Below are positions 42,316-51,649 of a DNA stretch of 64,000 bases, in pieces. The stretch comes from Bacteroidota bacterium (GTDB lineage: Bacteria; Bacteroidota; Bacteroidia; Chitinophagales; Chitinophagaceae). Made by a program: the position numbers and the translations under genes. The stretch is from assembly GCA_020161535.1 (NCBI GenBank), contig JAIUNW010000001.1:310001-374000 (forward strand), given 5' to 3'. Numbering within the stretch: position 1 is the first letter of the stretch; each line of letters begins with the position of its first letter. The notes below the pieces were generated by a model. It did no database searches, had not been told where the DNA came from, and worked only from the letters and a program-made list of their open reading frames with translations.

Positions 42316-44799
42316 TTGAAATTTGTATCCACACTGCTTGTTGGGCTGTTGCTGCTTTTAAACAAACAGCAACTGATGGCGCAAACAAAAGGCGCCACCG
42401 TTGAGGGTGTGGTGATCAGCGATGAAGAACAACCCTTGCCCGGCGTTACCATTTCAGTGTTGGGTCGCGATGGTGGTACCCATACCATCGATTCCGGTAA
42501 ATTTAGTGTGCAGGTGACTGCAGGGCGTGCGGTGGCGTTGGTATTCACGCATGCAGGCTATAAACCACAGCAACAGAATTTCCTGGTATCGCGCGGTAAA
42601 ACAGAAACAGTGTTGATACGACTTGAAAGAGCCGGCCAACTGGAAGGGGTAACGGTAACGGATGAACGAACCCGTCGCGAAGCCGGCTTGATCAGTGTGA
42701 ACCCAAAATTTGCCATCAATATTCCCTCGCCAACGGGCGGCATTGAAAGCCTGATCAAAGTATTTGTGGGTTCCAACAATGAACTTACTTCCAACTATAA
42801 TGTGCGGGGCGGCAGTTATGATGAGAACCTGATTTATGTGAACGATTTTGAAGTGTATCGCCCCTACCTGGTTCGCAATGGACAACAAGAGGGACTTAGT
42901 TTTATCAATCCGGAGATGACCCGTTCGGTACAATTCTTCAATGGCGGTTTCCAGGCGCGTTACGGCGACAAAATGAGTTCGGTTTTGGATATTGGCTACA
43001 AGAAACCAAAAGCTTCGGGCGGCTCAGCCTATATCGGTTTGCTGGAACAGGGCTTGCAGTTGGAAGGGGTATCAAAAAACAAACGATTCAGTTACCTGGT
43101 GGGTGGCCGGCATCGCAACAACCGAAACCTGCTCGCCAGCCAGGAAACAAAGGGCAATTATGTTCCTTCGGCAGCCGATTTTCAGGGCTTGTTTACCTGG
43201 CAGATGGGACAGCGTTGGGCAGCCGAATTGCTCACGCATTTTTCACAAACCAGTTTCAGTTTACAACCGCGGTTCAGTCAACCATCGGCAGCGGTGTTCT
43301 CGCCGTTTTATACCGCCAACCTGGGTTTGGATATTTATTTCGAAGGCCGCGAAGAAGATCGATACAATACCCAAATGGCCGGCTTGTCGATTGTGCAACA
43401 GGCACGAAAAAACATTCGACTCAAATGGATGGCTTCTTATTTTAAAGACCGCGAACAGGAGTCGATCGATATCACCGGCGCTTATCTTTTCGGTGAGCGA
43501 TCTTTCGACCGGGGCCAGCCCGATTACGGTACCATTGTAGAGCCGTTGGGTGCCGGTGCCTACCTGCAATATGCGCGCAACAAACTCGACATCAATGTGT
43601 ACAACCTCTCCCACAAAGGCACCTGGAACCAGGGAAAACATTATCTGCTATGGGGTGTATCATACGACAGACAACAGATCCACGACCAATTGAATGAATT
43701 TGAGTACCAGGATTCAGCGGGTTATTCCCTGCCCTACCGACCCGGTGCCTTATCTATTTATAGTCATTTGCAATCGCAGGCAAATTTTTCGGTGAACCGG
43801 TACAGTGGCTATGTGCAGGACAATATCTCCTGGGGCGACTCGATTGGTATTGGCTTACAGGCAGGTGTTCGTTTTAACTACAATGACCTGAACCAGGAGT
43901 TCCTGGTGTCGCCGCGGGCCGGTATTTCCTGGAAGCCGATGCGTTGGAAGCGCGATATCATTTTCAGGGGCAGTGCCGGTATTTACCAGCAACCCCCTTT
44001 TTACCGCGAAATGCGACGGTTTGATGGCAGTATTAATTACCAACTGAAGGCGCAAAAAAGCTGGCAGGTAAGTGGCGGATTCGATTACCATTTCGAAGCG
44101 ATGAATCGTTTGCTGAAATGGACCACCGAAATTTATTATAAGAATTTGTGGGATGTAGTGCCCTATGATGTAGACAATGTGCGGATGCGTTATTATGGCG
44201 AGAACAATGCCAAAGCCTGGGCCGGTGGATTGGAAACAAGGTTATTTGGGGAGATCGTGAAAGATGCAGAAAGTTATGTGAGTTTGGGTTTTATGCGTAC
44301 GCGAGAAAACATCAACAACGATTACTTTTACAACTATACCTTGGATTCGTTGAATCATCCCACTGATAGCAGCCTGACACAGGGCGGTTGGTTGAGAAGG
44401 CCGACAGATCGCCTGATTACCCTGGGTCTGTTTTTCCAGGACTATCTGTCGACCAATAAGAATTTCAAAGTGTATGTGAATACCATCTATGGCACCAATC
44501 TGCCCTATAATATTCCGCAGTCGGTCAAATACCGCAATGCCCTGGTGATCGATCCTTACCTGCGCATCGACCTCGGCTTTAGTGCTTTGTTGCTGAATAC
44601 CGATAAAACAAAACGCCGGAGCCACAGCCCGTTTCGGCAATTGGAAAATATCTGGGCCAGCCTGGAGATTTTCAATGTGATCGACCGGGCCAATACGATT
44701 TCCTACCTCCTCATCAAAGACTTCGCCAATACCACCTACGCCATTCCCAACCGGCTAACACCGCGACTGCTCAACCTGAAACTGGTTGCGCGCTGGTAA
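42316..44799 (+). CDS. TonB-dependent outer membrane receptor with carboxypeptidase-like regulatory domain
   Basis: 827 residues from a TTG start, one base after rpe; the next in-frame ATG lies inside the signal peptide (FVSTLLVGLLLLLNKQQLMAQ), so TTG is chosen. Residues about 27-115 are a CarboxypepD_reg-like beta-sandwich (TVEGVVISDEEQPLPGVTISVLGRDGG). The plug domain follows (SLIKVFVGSNNELTSNYNVRGGSYDENLIYVNDFEV), then a beta-barrel to the C-terminus ending in aromatic W. It moves a substrate across the outer membrane using TonB energy. No SusD-like partner is adjacent, so a glycan role is less likely; a small molecule or metal is possible. Confidence 0.9.
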   Translation: MKFVSTLLVGLLLLLNKQQLMAQTKGATVEGVVISDEEQPLPGVTISVLGRDGGTHTIDSGKFSVQVTAGRAVALVFTHAGYKPQQQNFLVSRGKTETVLIRLERAGQLEGVTVTDERTRREAGLISVNPKFAINIPSPTGGIESLIKVFVGSNNELTSNYNVRGGSYDENLIYVNDFEVYRPYLVRNGQQEGLSFINPEMTRSVQFFNGGFQARYGDKMSSVLDIGYKKPKASGGSAYIGLLEQGLQLEGVSKNKRFSYLVGGRHRNNRNLLASQETKGNYVPSAADFQGLFTWQMGQRWAAELLTHFSQTSFSLQPRFSQPSAAVFSPFYTANLGLDIYFEGREEDRYNTQMAGLSIVQQARKNIRLKWMASYFKDREQESIDITGAYLFGERSFDRGQPDYGTIVEPLGAGAYLQYARNKLDINVYNLSHKGTWNQGKHYLLWGVSYDRQQIHDQLNEFEYQDSAGYSLPYRPGALSIYSHLQSQANFSVNRYSGYVQDNISWGDSIGIGLQAGVRFNYNDLNQEFLVSPRAGISWKPMRWKRDIIFRGSAGIYQQPPFYREMRRFDGSINYQLKAQKSWQVSGGFDYHFEAMNRLLKWTTEIYYKNLWDVVPYDVDNVRMRYYGENNAKAWAGGLETRLFGEIVKDAESYVSLGFMRTRENINNDYFYNYTLDSLNHPTDSSLTQGGWLRRPTDRLITLGLFFQDYLSTNKNFKVYVNTIYGTNLPYNIPQSVKYRNALVIDPYLRIDLGFSALLLNTDKTKRRSHSPFRQLENIWASLEIFNVIDRANTISYLLIKDFANTTYAIPNRLTPRLLNLKLVARW

Positions 44800-44800
44800 T

Positions 44801-44808
44801 TATCTTTG
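44801..44808 (+). promoter_or_regulatory. -7 promoter element of pdxJ, leaderless arrangement
   Basis: TATCTTTG matches TAnnTTTG exactly and lies four bases before ATG 44813, directly after the receptor stop. It argues for the shorter pdxJ start. Confidence 0.55.
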
Positions 44809-44812
44809 TGGC

Positions 44813-45529
44813 ATGACCAAGTTATCTGTCAACATCAACAAGTTTGCGACCATTCGCAATAGTCGCGGGGGCAACAACCCCGATGTGTTCAAAGCAGCCA
44901 TGGATGCCGAAGCTTTTGGGGCAGATGGCGTCACTGTTCACCCCCGGCCCGATGAGCGACATATTCGTTACAGCGATGTGCGTCAGATACGACCCTTTAT
45001 CAAAACGGAATTCAATATCGAAGGCAATTGTGAGGAGCAGTCGTTTGTGGATTTGGTTGTAGAAGTACAGCCGCACCAGGTGACCCTGGTGCCAGATGCC
45101 CGCGGACAAATCACTTCCAACCACGGCTGGGATACGATAAAACACAAAGACTACCTGCTGAAGATGATACGCTTGTTCAAAGAAGCCGGTATTCGTACTT
45201 CTATTTTTGTGGACCCGGTGGTCGAGATGGTTGAAGGCGCTGTTGAAACCGGCACCGACCGCATTGAATTGTACACCGAAGCCTATGCAGCGAATTATCA
45301 TCGCCAGCGCGATGAAGCCATTGCCCCCTATGTAAAAGCGGCCGAGCGCGCGGCTGCATTGGGTTTGGGCATCAATGCCGGGCATGATCTAGACCTGCAC
45401 AACCTCCGTTTTTTTGCCATGCACATACCGGCATTGGCGGAAGTCTCCATTGGACATGCGTTGGTTTGTGATGCGTTGTATTTAGGGTATGAAAATGCGG
45501 TTCAGTTGTATAAGCGGCAACTACAGTAA
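44813..45529 (+). CDS. pdxJ: Pyridoxine 5'-phosphate synthase
   Basis: 238 residues from ATG 44813, the usual length. PdxJ condenses 1-deoxyxylulose-5-phosphate with 3-amino-2-oxopropyl phosphate to make pyridoxine phosphate (DXP-dependent vitamin B6 pathway). Conserved segments: LSVNINKFATIRNSRGG, GADGVTVHPRPDERHIRYSDV, FNIEGNCEEQ, TLVPDARGQITSNHGWD, SIFVDP and GLGINAGHDLDLHNL. An upstream in-frame ATG at 44786 would start inside the receptor gene and is not used. Confidence 0.96.
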   Translation: MTKLSVNINKFATIRNSRGGNNPDVFKAAMDAEAFGADGVTVHPRPDERHIRYSDVRQIRPFIKTEFNIEGNCEEQSFVDLVVEVQPHQVTLVPDARGQITSNHGWDTIKHKDYLLKMIRLFKEAGIRTSIFVDPVVEMVEGAVETGTDRIELYTEAYAANYHRQRDEAIAPYVKAAERAAALGLGINAGHDLDLHNLRFFAMHIPALAEVSIGHALVCDALYLGYENAVQLYKRQLQ

Positions 45530-45826
45530 GCTGACCAATAATGGTGAAGGTTGGTCACGGCTACTAAAAAATGCTGACCGTCGTATAGTGGTTATTTACG
45601 GGCAGAATAAGCTAGAAAATCTCGTTGATTTTTTTTATTACCAGGGAACTTTTGCTACAGTTGTACCGCGTACAATTACAATACCGTCAGCCATTAATAA
45701 TTCAACTAGCGATTTCCTGCGCAAAAACATGCTCATTCAACGTTGCAATGCAGGGTAGACAGAAAGATACCACCCATTGTTCGTATGATAAGAGCAATGA
45801 ATAAAACCAAATTCGCATCGCGAAAA
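45530..45826. other. 297-base AT-rich intergenic region without a recognised gene
   Basis: The space between pdxJ and the convergent DUF2071 gene. A short frame on the plus strand (about 45489-45758) gives only an unlikely protein mixing pdxJ out of frame with intergenic sequence. A small 7-bp hairpin (TGACCAA at 45532, TTGGTCA at 45551) directly after the pdxJ stop lacks a T-run. Nothing else is supported; it may be a decayed fragment. Confidence 0.5.
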
Positions 45827-46546
45827 TCAAAAGCATGCTACAGACTTCCCCAGCACCGCTACCGTCGATCCTTCGGCCAGCATCACCGAAGCGGGCGTTT
45901 GCTTTTCCAACACAGCAAAGCGATCGCCATAGAGCTGACCGAATCGCACGCTTATGGCGTAGTTGTCAACCGGATATATTAACCAGGATGGATGTTGCAC
46001 TTCATATTGAGTTGTTCGGTCAGCATCCATTCGCGAATAACCCCAGTAATGTTCAGTGATGAATTCGGTCTTGCTGCCAGGAACGAGCGACTGTGGTTGG
46101 TTAATGGCGTTCACCAAAAATTCATCCCATTGGCCCGCATGCTTCCATGCATATTCTACTGTCAATTTTTGTTGGTCGATTTGCCAGGTATGTTTCATCG
46201 GCAGGCAAACATATCGCTCTTTGTAAAACCTGTTAGCTACCCAACTAATGGCAAATCTTGGCACAATTTCCCTGATAAAACAAACCCCTCTTCGCCATTC
46301 ACCATTCACAAAAGCACGCACATAAAACCGAAGATTCACTTCTTCGAAATGGCGATGAAAAGGAATGGCCAGGCCTTTCAACCGGGTGTTGATAAAGCGG
46401 AACCCTACCAGACTTACATAATGGGTGCCTTGCCAGGGATCCAACTCGGTATGTGCGGGCAGCCAGGGTTTGAGCAGCGAAGGATCTATGGCATAATTCG
46501 CCAGCGCCAGTTTGCGCCATTCGGCGGTGAGAAAGGGACTCGACAT
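45827..46546 (-). CDS. DUF2071 (YqjF) family protein
   Basis: 239 residues. The start MSSPFLTAEWRKLALANYAIDPSLLKPWLPAHTELD and HYVSLVGFRFINTRLKGLAIPFHRHFEEVNLRFYVR are typical of the YqjF/DUF2071 family, whose fold is related to acetoacetate decarboxylase. The C-terminal half has EHYWGYSRMDADRTTQYEVQHPSWLIYPV. Biochemical function is not known to me. It is divergent from the LLM oxidoreductase gene (38 bases apart). Confidence 0.8.
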   Translation of the reverse strand: MSSPFLTAEWRKLALANYAIDPSLLKPWLPAHTELDPWQGTHYVSLVGFRFINTRLKGLAIPFHRHFEEVNLRFYVRAFVNGEWRRGVCFIREIVPRFAISWVANRFYKERYVCLPMKHTWQIDQQKLTVEYAWKHAGQWDEFLVNAINQPQSLVPGSKTEFITEHYWGYSRMDADRTTQYEVQHPSWLIYPVDNYAISVRFGQLYGDRFAVLEKQTPASVMLAEGSTVAVLGKSVACF

Positions 46547-46583
46547 ACAAACAATTTACGTCAGCCTTTGTTACTGTTTTATC

Positions 46584-47573
46584 ATGAAGGGGATAAAAAA
46601 ATCAGTGCTCGATCTGGCCGTGGTACCACAGGGTGGCGATACCACATCGGCCATCGAAAGAACGGTGGCCAATGCGCAAAACCTGGAAGCCCTGGGTTAT
46701 GAACGTTTCTGGCTGGCCGAGCACCACAATATGTCGAATATTGCGAGCTCAGCCACCAGCCTGCTGATCAGCCATGTAGCAGCGCACACCAACACCATCA
46801 GGGTCGGTTCGGGCGGCATCATGTTACCCAACCATTCGCCCCTGGCCATTGCCGAGGCATTTGGCACGTTGGATATTTTATATCCGGGCAGGATTGATCT
46901 TGGTTTGGGTCGCGCGCCGGGCACTGATCAACTCACTGCCATGGCCTTGCGCCGGCAATCGCCCCAACTCCCTTATGATTTCAAAGCGAATATCGAAGAA
47001 CTACAAGCCTATTTTGGTAACAAAGACCCACGGGCACGGGTACGCGCTTTTCCGGGCGAAGGCGCATCAGTACCGATCTGGATACTGGGCAGTAGCACCG
47101 ATAGTGCGTATCTCGCAGCAGCAATGGGGTTGCCCTATGCATTTGCCTGTCATTTCGCGCCGGCACAATTGATCGCGGCACTGAACATTTATTACAATCG
47201 CTTTCAACCTTCCAAAGCCCTGGCAGCACCCTATGCCATGGCTTGCGTGAACGCCATCGCGGCTGACACCGATGAAGAAGCCGATTACTTATCGACCAGT
47301 CTATTCCAGCTTTTCAAAGGCATTGTTACCAACCAACGAATGCCGCTGGCACCGCCCGTTTCTTCCCTGACTGGTATACTCGATTACCAGGAAGAAGCAG
47401 CCGTTCGGCAAATGCTGACCTATAGTTTCTTTGGCAGCAAAAAAAGTTTGCAAGAAAAATTAAGTGCTTTTGTCGATCACACCAAAATCAGTGAGATCAT
47501 GTTCACCAGTACGATCTATGATGCAGAGGCAAGGGACCATTCTTTTAAATTGTTACATGAACTGGCGTTGTAA
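46584..47573 (+). CDS. LLM-class flavin-dependent oxidoreductase (luciferase-like)
   Basis: 329 residues from ATG 46584; the open frame extends upstream but MKGIKKSVLDLAVVPQGGDT is the standard start. Family features are EALGYERFWLAEHHNMSNIASSA, TIRVGSGGIMLPNHSPLAIAEAFGTLDILYPGRIDLGLGRAPG and IWILGSSTDSAYLAAAMGLPYAFACHF. The group is bacterial luciferase-like with FMN or F420; the many MsnO8/YhbW-like members have unknown substrates. It is separated from EamA by 55 bases and converges with it. Confidence 0.88.
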   Translation: MKGIKKSVLDLAVVPQGGDTTSAIERTVANAQNLEALGYERFWLAEHHNMSNIASSATSLLISHVAAHTNTIRVGSGGIMLPNHSPLAIAEAFGTLDILYPGRIDLGLGRAPGTDQLTAMALRRQSPQLPYDFKANIEELQAYFGNKDPRARVRAFPGEGASVPIWILGSSTDSAYLAAAMGLPYAFACHFAPAQLIAALNIYYNRFQPSKALAAPYAMACVNAIAADTDEEADYLSTSLFQLFKGIVTNQRMPLAPPVSSLTGILDYQEEAAVRQMLTYSFFGSKKSLQEKLSAFVDHTKISEIMFTSTIYDAEARDHSFKLLHELAL

Positions 47574-47628
47574 CTTGTTTTGACAACATCCCGAAACTTG
47601 TTGGCATTCATTCAAAATAACACAGCCA

Positions 47629-48516
47629 TCATTTACCACCCATCAGAAAAATCAACACCGAGCCGGCAATCATGATAACAGCACCCAATAGTTTTCTGCG
47701 GATGGCAGCCTCACCATATACGGCATGCCCAAGAAAAATACTGAGGATGGCCGACAATTGAAAGAACGACAGGGCATAGCCCACATTCATTTGTTTGAAT
47801 ACATAGCTGGTGGCATATTGCATACCGCCGATGCTTAACACCAATAGCAAAAAAATCAGCCAGTCTTTTTGGCCAGGTGCGGCACTTGGCTTTACCGGTT
47901 TCCGCCAAAGGGTTAGCCATAAACTGAAGAAGCCGCCAAACACACACCAACCAATTACGCCGTAATCGACATTACTGGCTTCGATCATTTTCTTGCCAAC
48001 AACGGCTTCTACACCGGTCAGTACCATGGCCGCGAGGCGATAGCGAATGGCCGGCCGATTCAACACGGCCCAGGTCATGGGTTCGCCTGGTTGATCCAAT
48101 ACAAAATAACTGCCACCGATGATTAGTAAGACACCCAATATTCCATAGAGATTGGGGTATTCACGTAACAAGACAGCACCGATTAGCATGCCTACAATGG
48201 CTTTGTAACCATTGATGGGACCGAGCACCGACAACTCACCCTCCTCCACTGCTTTGACCAGAAAGCCATTGCCCAGCGCGCCCAATAATCCACCCAGCAT
48301 TCCATTCTGCCAATAAGCTGCTGGTAATTGCGTATAGGGATACAGTGATTGCTGCCTGAAAAACAAAAATGGCGCAAGCGTGACCGACAAAGCCAGATAG
48401 GTGGCCGCATTTACACGAAGGGCAGATTGTCCCCGGCCAGTTAATTGTTTTTGAAAAAGATTGGCCAGTGGATTGATGACAATGCGGTACAGTACTGCTA
48501 TTACGGTCAAGAGCAT
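47629..48516 (-). CDS. EamA/DMT-superfamily transporter
   Basis: 295 residues from ATG 48516, supported by a -7 box three bases upstream; the frame extends to 48585 but that would lie in the promoter. About ten membrane helices form two EamA-like repeats. The first includes GQSALRVNAATYLALSVTL and EGELSVLGPINGYKAIVGMLIGAVLLREYPN; the second includes AMVLTGVEAVVGKKMIEASN and ALSFFQLSAILSIFLGHAVYGEAAI. It probably moves a small metabolite; the substrate cannot be told. It is divergent from the acyl-CoA dehydrogenase (58 bases). Confidence 0.85.
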   Translation of the reverse strand: MLLTVIAVLYRIVINPLANLFQKQLTGRGQSALRVNAATYLALSVTLAPFLFFRQQSLYPYTQLPAAYWQNGMLGGLLGALGNGFLVKAVEEGELSVLGPINGYKAIVGMLIGAVLLREYPNLYGILGVLLIIGGSYFVLDQPGEPMTWAVLNRPAIRYRLAAMVLTGVEAVVGKKMIEASNVDYGVIGWCVFGGFFSLWLTLWRKPVKPSAAPGQKDWLIFLLLVLSIGGMQYATSYVFKQMNVGYALSFFQLSAILSIFLGHAVYGEAAIRRKLLGAVIMIAGSVLIFLMGGK

Positions 48517-48519
48517 GCG

Positions 48520-48527
48520 CAAATATA
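48520..48527 (-). promoter_or_regulatory. -7 promoter element of the EamA gene, leaderless arrangement
   Basis: Minus-strand TATATTTG matches TAnnTTTG, three bases before ATG 48516, fixing that start. Confidence 0.55.
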
Positions 48528-48574
48528 TCGGTTCAATAATTACTATCTTCGACGGTATCACGAAATGCCTGCTT

Positions 48575-50827
48575 ATGGACAACACATCAAACAGTTTATT
48601 CTATCCTTATCTCTACCTGGTGTGGACTGACGAGTGGTTGTCGGGCAATGAATTCAATACTTTCAATCGCTTTATTAACGAACAATCTTGGTTGTCATCG
48701 GCCAACAAACAATGGCTCGCCGGCCAGCTTGATCCGGCATCACCACCTTCGCGCGAAACCCTGCAACAATGGAAAGCAGCCATTGATCGGGCCTTACTGG
48801 AACAGCCCGATATTCAACACCTGTTTGCATTGGGTCTGACATTGGGTGGCGATCAGAAACTGGTTGCCCATCAGCCTGCATTTTTACAATTGGAAAATGA
48901 CCTCGGTCTGGGCGAAGAAGCCATCGCTGGTTTTCGCCGGGCGGCTTTGGGAAAAACTGCCGCCAGCAAAACATCGAGTGAACTTGATATTGCAACGGTG
49001 ACCGATTGGTTTAATGGGTCGCAGGCTGCCATGATCAACCAGGTAAAAACACTGTTATCACAGCCTGCCTTCGCGTATGAAACTTCCACCGATACAGCCG
49101 TGAAACGGCAGAAGGTTTTGGAATGGTGTAAGATATTGGCCCGAGAAAACATGGGCAACAAAGCTTATCCGACTGCCTATGGCGGCGGCGGCGATATTGA
49201 AGCCTATTTCAGCATCATGGAGACCCTGAGTTACCACGACCTCAGCATGGTAATCAAATTTGGCGTGCAGTTTGGTTTATGGGGCATGAGTGTATGGCAA
49301 CTCGGCACCGAGAAACACTATGCCAAATGGTTGAAAGACATCGGCAGCCTCGCATTGCCTGGTTGCTTTGCCATGACCGAAACCAATCACGGCTCCAATG
49401 TAAAGGGATTGGAAACCACCGCTACCTACCAACACAGCCGGCAATCATTTATCATACATACACCCAACCCAAAAGCGCAGAAAGAATATATCGGGAATGC
49501 AGCCTTGCATGGCCAAATGGCAACGGTGTTTGCCAAGTTGATCATCAACGGAAAGGATTATGGTGTGAATGCTTTTGTGGTACCCCTTCGTAACGGTGAG
49601 GGACAAACGCTGCCGGGGGTAACGATTGGCGACTGCGGACAAAAAATGGGCCTAAACGGTGTTGACAATGGCACGATTTCTTTTGATCAGGTGGAGATTC
49701 CAAAAGAGAATATGCTCGACCGCTTTGCACGGGTGAACGATGCCGGCGAATTTGAAAGTCCGATACCGAGTGACAACCGCCGGTTCTTCACCATGTTGGG
49801 CACGCTGGTGGGCGGTCGCATCGGCATTCCGCGCTCAGCTTTGTCTGCCAGCAAATCGGGCTTGTCCATCGCCATACAATACAGTGATCAACGCCGACAG
49901 TTTGGTCCCGAGGGTGGTGCCGAAGTGCCGATTCTTAACTATCGCATGCACCAGCGCAGGCTGATGCCGAAACTAGCTACGACCTATGCACTGCACACTG
50001 CCTTGCAATACCTCACCCAACGATTTTTGCAACGCAAAGAGGCCGACATGCAGGAAATAGAAGCCCTCGCCGCCGGCCTTAAAGCGTATACCACCTGGTT
50101 TACGCGCGATACCTTGCAGGAATGCAGGGAGGCGACGGGCGGCAAAGGTTATCTCTCCGAAAACCGAATCGACGCCTTGAAAAACGACACCGAAATCTAC
50201 ACCACCTTTGAAGGGGATAATACGGTGTTGATGCAACTGGTAGCGAAAAGCCGTCTGGCCGAATTCAGAAAAGCTTTTGGCAAGATGGATGCGCGTGGTA
50301 TGATCGGTTATGTTTTTGAAAATGCCAAAACAATGGTGACCGAAAAAAATCCGATGATCACCCGCCGAACCGACGACGCACATTTACTCGACTATCATTT
50401 TCACTTGCAGGCATTCGAACATCGGGAAAAAACCATCCTGGCATCGGCCGCGCGTCGACTCAAAAAATTGGTCGACGGTGGTATGGACGGATTCGATGCG
50501 GCCAATGTGGTGCAACACCAGTTGATGGATGTTGCCGCTGCCTACCTGGAACGCGTGATCCTGGAACAGTTTCATTTGTCGATCGGCCGCGTGCAAGACC
50601 CGCGGTTCGCGGCATCCCTCACGCGCCTTTGCCAGTTGTTCGCACTCTCGGCGCTTGACAAAGACAAAGGTTGGTTCCTGGAAGATGGCTATATGGAACC
50701 AGTAAAAACCAAGGCCATTCGAAAGCTGGTGAATCAGTTGTGTTGGGACATCCGGCAGGAAGCGGTGCCGCTGGTGCGCGCCTTCGATATTCCGGCGCAG
50801 TGTTTGTCGGCGCCTATTGCGTTTTAG
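48575..50827 (+). CDS. Large acyl-CoA dehydrogenase / acyl-CoA oxidase-like protein
   Basis: 750 residues from ATG 48575 (the frame extends 114 bases upstream across the EamA promoter, which is unlikely). An N-terminal extension of about 150 residues resembles acyl-CoA oxidases. The FAD core follows: LPGCFAMTETNHGSNVKGLETTATY, GVNAFVVPLRNGEGQTLPGV and the QFGPEGG loop, then REATGGKGYLSENRIDALKNDTEIYTTFEGDNTVLMQLVAKS in the C-terminal helical domain. The enzyme oxidises acyl-CoA in a beta-oxidation-type step with FAD. Length is nearer peroxisomal oxidases than mitochondrial dehydrogenases. A near -7 box TATCTTCG is 23 bases upstream. Confidence 0.85.
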   Translation: MDNTSNSLFYPYLYLVWTDEWLSGNEFNTFNRFINEQSWLSSANKQWLAGQLDPASPPSRETLQQWKAAIDRALLEQPDIQHLFALGLTLGGDQKLVAHQPAFLQLENDLGLGEEAIAGFRRAALGKTAASKTSSELDIATVTDWFNGSQAAMINQVKTLLSQPAFAYETSTDTAVKRQKVLEWCKILARENMGNKAYPTAYGGGGDIEAYFSIMETLSYHDLSMVIKFGVQFGLWGMSVWQLGTEKHYAKWLKDIGSLALPGCFAMTETNHGSNVKGLETTATYQHSRQSFIIHTPNPKAQKEYIGNAALHGQMATVFAKLIINGKDYGVNAFVVPLRNGEGQTLPGVTIGDCGQKMGLNGVDNGTISFDQVEIPKENMLDRFARVNDAGEFESPIPSDNRRFFTMLGTLVGGRIGIPRSALSASKSGLSIAIQYSDQRRQFGPEGGAEVPILNYRMHQRRLMPKLATTYALHTALQYLTQRFLQRKEADMQEIEALAAGLKAYTTWFTRDTLQECREATGGKGYLSENRIDALKNDTEIYTTFEGDNTVLMQLVAKSRLAEFRKAFGKMDARGMIGYVFENAKTMVTEKNPMITRRTDDAHLLDYHFHLQAFEHREKTILASAARRLKKLVDGGMDGFDAANVVQHQLMDVAAAYLERVILEQFHLSIGRVQDPRFAASLTRLCQLFALSALDKDKGWFLEDGYMEPVKTKAIRKLVNQLCWDIRQEAVPLVRAFDIPAQCLSAPIAF

Positions 50828-50844
50828 CGTTTTTTGGGTTATGG

Positions 50845-51025
50845 AGTTGTTTCTCGCAGAGGGGTTTCTTATTTTGAGCGGTTTCTCACAGAGAGGGTTT
50901 CTCGCTGAGAGTATTTCTCTCAGAGGGGTTTCTTATCTTGAGCGGTTTCTCACAGAGAGGGTTTCTCGCTGAGAGTATTTCTCTCAGAGGGGTTTCTCGC
51001 AGAGGCCACAGAGGGACAGAGATTT
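50845..51025. repeat. Tandem repeat of 64-bp units (two complete, one partial)
   Basis: Unit 1 (50859-50922) and unit 2 (50923-50986) differ by one base (TTATTTTG versus TTATCTTG); unit 3 is partial (50987 to about 51025) and ends CAGAGGCCACAGAGGGACAGAG. The units are built from GAGGGGTTTCTC and GAGAGGGTTTCTC subunits and each can fold a CTGAGAG/CTCTCAG hairpin (50905-50923). It starts directly after the acyl-CoA dehydrogenase stop. An inverted, divergent copy is at 52930-53020. Confidence 0.85.
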
Positions 51026-51048
51026 TTTTGCTTTTATGCAAACAATTA

Positions 51049-51438
51049 TCAGCTTTTTTGAAAACACCGTTTGGTTGTTTGAAAAGACTTAAACTGCCGG
51101 CTATCAGGAGCATTCAAATATGTTATGTCTTTCAGCAAAACAACATTCGTCAAATATGGTTTATAGAAATAGTCGTCCTTGAATTTTCCACTTTTTTCAA
51201 TTCCATTGATTTCGTCCAGTTGGATAAATGCTTCCAATTTTTCGCCTTCAAAAACAAACTTATTTTCCTCGTTGGGCTTTTGAGCCAACATTAAAAAGTT
51301 ATTGAGTGATGTTGTCAACGATTTACTTTCAATGCTGTCACTTGGCAAAATGATGCTAGGATTAATACGCAAATAAATTGTCTGTGCATTTGTAAAAAAT
51401 GTCGCTAAAAATAATATCGCCGTTAAAATTAATTTCAT
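51049..51438 (-). CDS. Short exported protein of unknown function, AT-rich
   Basis: 129 residues from ATG 51438 (an ATG six bases upstream is equally possible). Signal peptide LILTAILFLATFFTNAQ, then a beta-rich segment (TIYLRINPSIILPSDSIESKS; NKFVFEGEKLEAFIQLDEI). No family was recognised. The C-terminus (KSFQTTKRCFQKS) ends 23 bases from the repeat array and may be a truncation. Codons are visibly A/T-rich compared with genes on both sides, a sign of recent acquisition. Confidence 0.55.
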   Translation of the reverse strand: MKLILTAILFLATFFTNAQTIYLRINPSIILPSDSIESKSLTTSLNNFLMLAQKPNEENKFVFEGEKLEAFIQLDEINGIEKSGKFKDDYFYKPYLTNVVLLKDITYLNAPDSRQFKSFQTTKRCFQKS

Positions 51439-51649
51439 AATCATTGTTGTGCGACTAAAGTCAAGTTTTAATTGCGAAGCCTTATCATTTTTGTAGCCGT
51501 CCGTGAAACTCGATCAATAACATTTAAAAAGCCCTATTAGCTTTGCACCAACAGGCCTCCTTAGAATTTCTAGTAATGAAAATTTAAAGTCAAAATAACT
51601 ATCCGCATATAGTCTCCCTCTGTTGCCGGCTGGCTTCTTACTACAGCCA
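51439..51649. other. 211-base intergenic region inside the AT-rich insert
   Basis: No open reading frame of any credibility, no terminator-like hairpin and no RNA gene were seen. Composition is AT-rich. Confidence 0.5.

Noticed and set aside
45489..45758. 89-residue plus-strand frame after pdxJ
   Set aside because: It begins inside pdxJ in another frame and continues into AT-rich intergenic sequence; no motif or promoter supports it.
50845..51025. Possible CRISPR array in the 64-bp repeats
   Set aside because: The units are directly tandem with no unique spacers and there are no cas genes; it is a simple tandem repeat.
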